This document shows positions 13,782 to 16,847 of a DNA stretch of 16,847 nt, in pieces (within the stretch, counting starts at the first letter, position 1; each line of letters starts with the position of its first letter). This DNA comes from an uncultured Pseudomonas sp. GTDB taxonomy: Bacteria > Pseudomonadota > Gammaproteobacteria > Pseudomonadales > Pseudomonadaceae. Both the position numbers and the translations under genes were made by a program. The notes under the pieces are model-generated. The model was not told the origin of the DNA. It searched no databases and worked only from the letters and a program-made list of their open reading frames with translations. The stretch lies in the NCBI GenBank assembly GCA_943914515.1, contig CALUCI010000119.1:1-16847 (forward strand). Reading direction: 5' to 3'.

Positions 13782-15254
13782 TTACTTGCGTTTGCTGCCC
13801 AGCAGCGAGCCCATCAGGCCACGCACCAGTTGCCGGCCGAACTGATTGGCAGCCTGACGCACCGCCGACTTGATCGCCTGCCCTGCGGCACTCTGCAAGA
13901 ACTCGCCGGCCTTGTCGGCCAGGCTCTCTTCCTTGGCTGCCGGCGCTGCTGCATCGGCTGTCTCGCCCTTGCGGGCAGTGAGCATTTCGTAGGCCGACTC
14001 ACGGTCGATCGGTTTGTCGTAGCGCCCGGCCAGCGGTGATGCGGCGATCAGGGCTGCCCGCTCGGCCTCGGTCAAGGGGCCGATCCGCGACTGCGGCGGC
14101 GCGATCAGCACCCGCTCGACCATCCCCGGCGTGCCCTTGTCCTGCAAAGTGCCCACCAATGCCTCGCCAATCCCCAGCTCGGTCAGTACCGCCAAGGTAT
14201 CGAAGGCCGGGTTCGGCCGGAAACCATCCGCCACCGCCCGCAGCGACTTCTGTTCCTTGGCAGTGAAGGCGCGCAGGCCATGCTGGATACGCAGCCCCAG
14301 TTGCGCCAGCACATCGTCCGGCAAGTCGCCCGGCGACTGGGTGACGAAATACACCCCCACGCCTTTGGAGCGGATCAGCCGCACCACTTGCTCCAGACGC
14401 TCCTGCAAGGCCTTGGGCGTGCCGCTGAACAGCAGGTGCGCTTCATCGAAGAACAGCGCCAGCAACGGCTTGTCGGCATCGCCGCGCTCGGGCAGTTGCT
14501 CGAACAGTTCGGCCAGCAACCACAGCAGAAAGGTCGCGTAGACCTTGGGCGACTCATGGATCAGCCGGCTGGCATCGAGCAGATGAATGCGCCCGCGGCC
14601 ATCCGCGGCGGGTTGCAACAGGTCTTCCAGTTGCAGCGCCGGCTCGCCGAACAGCGCCTCGGCGCCCTGCTGTTCAAGGGTCGCCAGGCGGCGCAAGAGT
14701 GCCTGACTGGAGCCGCTGGTCATCAAGGCGCTGTCGTCACCCAGGACCTGCGGGTTGTCCTTGAGGTGGCCGAGCAGCGCCTTGAGGTCTTTGATGTCCA
14801 GCAACAACAGGCCTTCGCGGTCTGCCACTTTGAATGCGGCATAGAGCGCTGCCTGCTGGCTGTCATTTAGTTCGAGTAGATTGCCCAGCAGCAACGGCCC
14901 CATTTCACTCAAGGTCGTGCGCAACGGATGACCAGACTGGCCATGCACATCCCACAAGGTGACCGGGTAGGCCTGTGGCCGGTGGTTCAGCCAGGACATG
15001 CCGGCGATACGCTCGGCAATCTTGCCTTGCGGGTTGCCCGCCGCGCCCAGGCCGCACAGGTCGCCTTTGACGTCTGCGGCAAACACCGCGACGCCGGCAT
15101 CGCTGAACGCTTCGGCCAAATGCTGCAGCGTCACGGTCTTGCCGGTACCGGTGGCACCGGCGACCAGACCATGACGATTGGTCAGGCGCATGGCCTGGGA
15201 TACAGGGTGTCCGCCAAGGTCACTGCCGAGGACGAACTGCGAAGAATCTGGCAT
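13782..15254 (-). CDS. HerA-like P-loop ATPase, DUF853/YjgR family
   Basis: This is a 490-residue protein like E. coli YjgR (about 500), of the HerA/FtsK ATPase superfamily. The Walker A motif GATGTGKT is at 33-40 and Walker B LLALFFDEAH at 264-273 (Asp270, Glu271). A sensor/arginine region follows (RLIRSKGVGVYFVTQSPGDLPD) in which FVTQSP matches the polar sensor of HerA. The C-terminal 80 residues are alanine- and lysine-rich with possible amphipathic helices, and end in basic LLGSKRK. There is no membrane segment and no linked NurA nuclease, so the DNA-end-resection role of archaeal HerA should not be assumed. The cellular function of YjgR proteins is not established. The ATG at 15254 follows GAGGAAG. 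It is divergent from the chemoreceptor gene. Confidence 0.88.
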   Translation of the reverse strand: MPDSSQFVLGSDLGGHPVSQAMRLTNRHGLVAGATGTGKTVTLQHLAEAFSDAGVAVFAADVKGDLCGLGAAGNPQGKIAERIAGMSWLNHRPQAYPVTLWDVHGQSGHPLRTTLSEMGPLLLGNLLELNDSQQAALYAAFKVADREGLLLLDIKDLKALLGHLKDNPQVLGDDSALMTSGSSQALLRRLATLEQQGAEALFGEPALQLEDLLQPAADGRGRIHLLDASRLIHESPKVYATFLLWLLAELFEQLPERGDADKPLLALFFDEAHLLFSGTPKALQERLEQVVRLIRSKGVGVYFVTQSPGDLPDDVLAQLGLRIQHGLRAFTAKEQKSLRAVADGFRPNPAFDTLAVLTELGIGEALVGTLQDKGTPGMVERVLIAPPQSRIGPLTEAERAALIAASPLAGRYDKPIDRESAYEMLTARKGETADAAAPAAKEESLADKAGEFLQSAAGQAIKSAVRQAANQFGRQLVRGLMGSLLGSKRK

Positions 15255-15273
15255 GTTTTTTTCTTCCTCTATA

Positions 15274-15301
15274 TAAAGCTTTGGTGTGAATCAGCCGATA
15301 C
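15274..15301 (+). promoter_or_regulatory. Sigma-28 (FliA)-like promoter for the chemoreceptor
   Basis: TAAA (15274-15277), 16 bases, then GCCGATAC (15294-15301), against the FliA consensus TAAA-N15-GCCGATAA. The -10 matches 7 of 8 and the spacer is one base long. Chemoreceptor genes are commonly FliA-dependent. Two direct repeats, GTGTGAATCA (15284-15293) and GTGTGATTCA (15306-15315), start 22 bases apart and flank the -10. Their role is unknown. A leader of about 120 bases would precede the ATG at 15430. Confidence 0.55.
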
Positions 15302-15429
15302 CTAAGTGTGATTCATATATCTTCAAAGTCAGGAATTACCCGAAAAGGACGTGGGAAATACGCTGCTTCAAAACTGCTCTTTCGTGCGAAACACCCGGAT
15401 AGTCGAGACCTTAGCGGACCCAATACGCC

Positions 15430-16847
15430 ATGAATAAAAACCTCCGTTTCAGCCACAAGATATTGTTGGCCGCTTCACTGATCGTCATGATCGCCTTCTC
15501 CCTGTTCACGCTGTACAACGACTATTTGCAGCGTAATGCGATTCGCGAAAACCTGGAGAACTATCTTCAGGAAATGGGCGATACCACAGCGACCAATATC
15601 AAGAACCTGTTCGATGGTCGCATTCTGCTGGTAGAGAACGCTGTTCAGAACATTGCCGCCGATCCGCAGAGCGTCGGCAACCTGCTGGGCCAGAAAGCGC
15701 TGACCTCAAGTTTTCTGACTATTTATATGGGTCACCCGAACGGTGACTTCACCATCCGTCCACAGACCAAGATGCCCGACGGCTACGACCCGCGCGTACG
15801 CCCCTGGTACAAGGACGGCCTGACTGCCGGCAAAACCATCCTCACCGAACCCTACATCGACATGAGCACCGGCAAGATGGTGATCTCCATCGTCACCCCG
15901 GTTTCGCGCGAAGTCGGCGTGGTCGGCGGCGACCTGGCACTCGACGGGCTGGTGGAAATCATCAACTCGCTGAACTTCGGCGGCATGGGCTACGCCTTCC
16001 TGGTCAACGACCAGGGCAAGATCCTGGTCCACCCGAACAAAGACCTGACCATGAAGTCGATGACCGACGTGTTCCCGCAGAACACGCCGCGCCTGAGCAA
16101 GGATCCGGTGGAAGTCGAACTGGACGGCAAGACCCGCATCCTCAGCTTCACCCAGGTCAAGGGCCTGCCTTCGGCCAACTGGTACATCGGCCTGTCGGTT
16201 GATAAAGACAAAGCCTACGCAATGCTGAGCAAGTTCCGCACTTCGGCCGTGGTCGCCACGATCATTGCCGTCGGCTTCATCATCGGCCTGCTCGGCCTGC
16301 TGATCAGCGCCCTGATGCGTCCGCTGCACACCATGATCAAGGCCATGGAAGGGATCGCCCAAGGTGAAGGCGACCTGACCCGCCGTCTGAACATCCACAA
16401 TCACGACGAATTCGGCATGCTCGGCAAAGCGTTCAACCACTTTGTCGGCCGCATCCACGAGTCGATCCGTGAAGTGGCCTCGGCCACCGAGCATGTCAAC
16501 GAAGTCGCCCTGCGCGTGGTCAGCGCCTCGAACTCATCGATGGTCAACTCCGACGAGCAGAGCAACCGCACCAACAGCGTTGCTGCGGCCATCAACGAGC
16601 TGGGCGCCGCCGCCCAGGAAATCGCCCATAACGCCGCCCAGGCGTCGCAACAGGCCAGCTCGGCACGGCATCTGGCCGAAGAAGGTCAGCAAGTGGTAGA
16701 TCGCAGCATTCAGGCGATGAATCGTCTGTCGGACATGATTTCCACCTCCAGCACCCACATCGAGACCCTGAACAGCAAGACCGTCAACATCGGCCAGATT
16801 CTCGATGTGATCACCAGCATTTCCCAGCAGACCAACCTGCTGGCGCT
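15430..16847 (+). CDS. Methyl-accepting chemotaxis protein with dCache domain (amino acid/GABA type), 3' end outside the window
   Basis: The first 472 codons of a transmembrane chemoreceptor. TM1 is at about 11-29, a periplasmic dCache_1 domain at about 30-270, TM2 at about 272-296 and HAMP at about 297-350 (MRPLHTMIKAMEGIAQGEGDLTRRL). Then comes the methyl-accepting coiled coil, cut at QQTNLLA just before the hairpin tip that contacts CheA/CheW. In the ligand pocket R124, W126, Y127 (RPWY), Y142, D144 (PYID) and D168 (GGD) fit the amino-acid-binding dCache pattern of PctA-type receptors. In P. putida the receptor at the corresponding place near pcaR is, as I recall, the GABA receptor McpG, so amino acids or GABA are the likely ligands. 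The ATG at 15430 has a weak RBS (GCGGA). Aromatic acid sensing is not indicated despite the pca neighbourhood. Confidence 0.9.
   Translation, partial: MNKNLRFSHKILLAASLIVMIAFSLFTLYNDYLQRNAIRENLENYLQEMGDTTATNIKNLFDGRILLVENAVQNIAADPQSVGNLLGQKALTSSFLTIYMGHPNGDFTIRPQTKMPDGYDPRVRPWYKDGLTAGKTILTEPYIDMSTGKMVISIVTPVSREVGVVGGDLALDGLVEIINSLNFGGMGYAFLVNDQGKILVHPNKDLTMKSMTDVFPQNTPRLSKDPVEVELDGKTRILSFTQVKGLPSANWYIGLSVDKDKAYAMLSKFRTSAVVATIIAVGFIIGLLGLLISALMRPLHTMIKAMEGIAQGEGDLTRRLNIHNHDEFGMLGKAFNHFVGRIHESIREVASATEHVNEVALRVVSASNSSMVNSDEQSNRTNSVAAAINELGAAAQEIAHNAAQASQQASSARHLAEEGQQVVDRSIQAMNRLSDMISTSSTHIETLNSKTVNIGQILDVITSISQQTNLLA

Noticed and set aside
13782..15254. A HerA-NurA type DNA-end-processing or antiphage system
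   Set aside because: The ATPase is of the widespread single-gene YjgR/DUF853 type. No NurA nuclease, SIR2 or DUF4297 partner is adjacent, and the neighbours are pitA and a chemoreceptor.

Overview
The window is chromosomal DNA of a Pseudomonas, most likely of the P. fluorescens/P. putida lineage. This rests on the high GC content, on REP repeats of the Pseudomonas type, and on the gene order pcaR-pcaK-...-pcaF-pcaT-pcaB-pcaD-pcaC flanked by a PiT phosphate transporter, a YjgR-like ATPase and a dCache chemoreceptor. That order recalls the P. putida pca locus. Species cannot be fixed from the sequence alone.

Layout. Bases 1-55 look like the end of an IS3-type insertion sequence, followed by REP sequences. 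Next come a Crp/Fnr regulator (minus) and a divergent DUF962/Mpo1-like membrane protein (plus), with a CRP-type palindrome between them. From 1548 to 11145 every gene is on the minus strand. Read in the direction of transcription they are pcaR, pcaK, pcaI, pcaJ, pcaF, pcaT, pcaB, pcaD and pcaC, the lower protocatechuate branch of the beta-ketoadipate pathway. PcaB, PcaC and PcaD convert carboxymuconate to beta-ketoadipate, PcaIJ activates it with CoA, and PcaF cleaves it to succinyl-CoA and acetyl-CoA. PcaK imports 4-hydroxybenzoate, PcaT is the putative dicarboxylate importer, and PcaR is the IclR-type regulator. The ring-cleavage genes pcaGH are not here. pcaI, pcaJ and pcaF overlap at their ends, and pcaB, pcaD and pcaC are 10-12 bases apart, so pcaIJFTBDC looks like one operon with pcaK and pcaR as separate units.

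Regulation. The upstream regions of pcaI, pcaK and pcaR each carry two inverted 9-base half-sites with exactly 10 bases between them. In each case they cover the predicted -35 and -10 elements, as expected for PcaR operators. A REPIN separates the end of pcaK from the pcaI promoter.

From 11146 to 12249 there is mostly non-coding DNA. It holds a candidate small RNA divergent from pcaR (promoter beside the PcaR operator, strong terminator at 11299-11329), a structured leader with tandem 14-base repeats, one 66-residue unknown protein, and the pitA upstream region with a possible Pho box. Then follow pitA (plus), a 32-base palindromic terminator shared with the convergent YjgR/HerA-like ATPase gene (minus), a sigma-28-like promoter, and the first 472 codons of a methyl-accepting chemotaxis protein that runs off the window.

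The genes are mostly well-known families. The less familiar material is in the regulatory and non-coding DNA: the candidate small RNA next to the PcaR operator, the repeat-containing leader, and the Crp/Fnr-type operator with altered half-sites.
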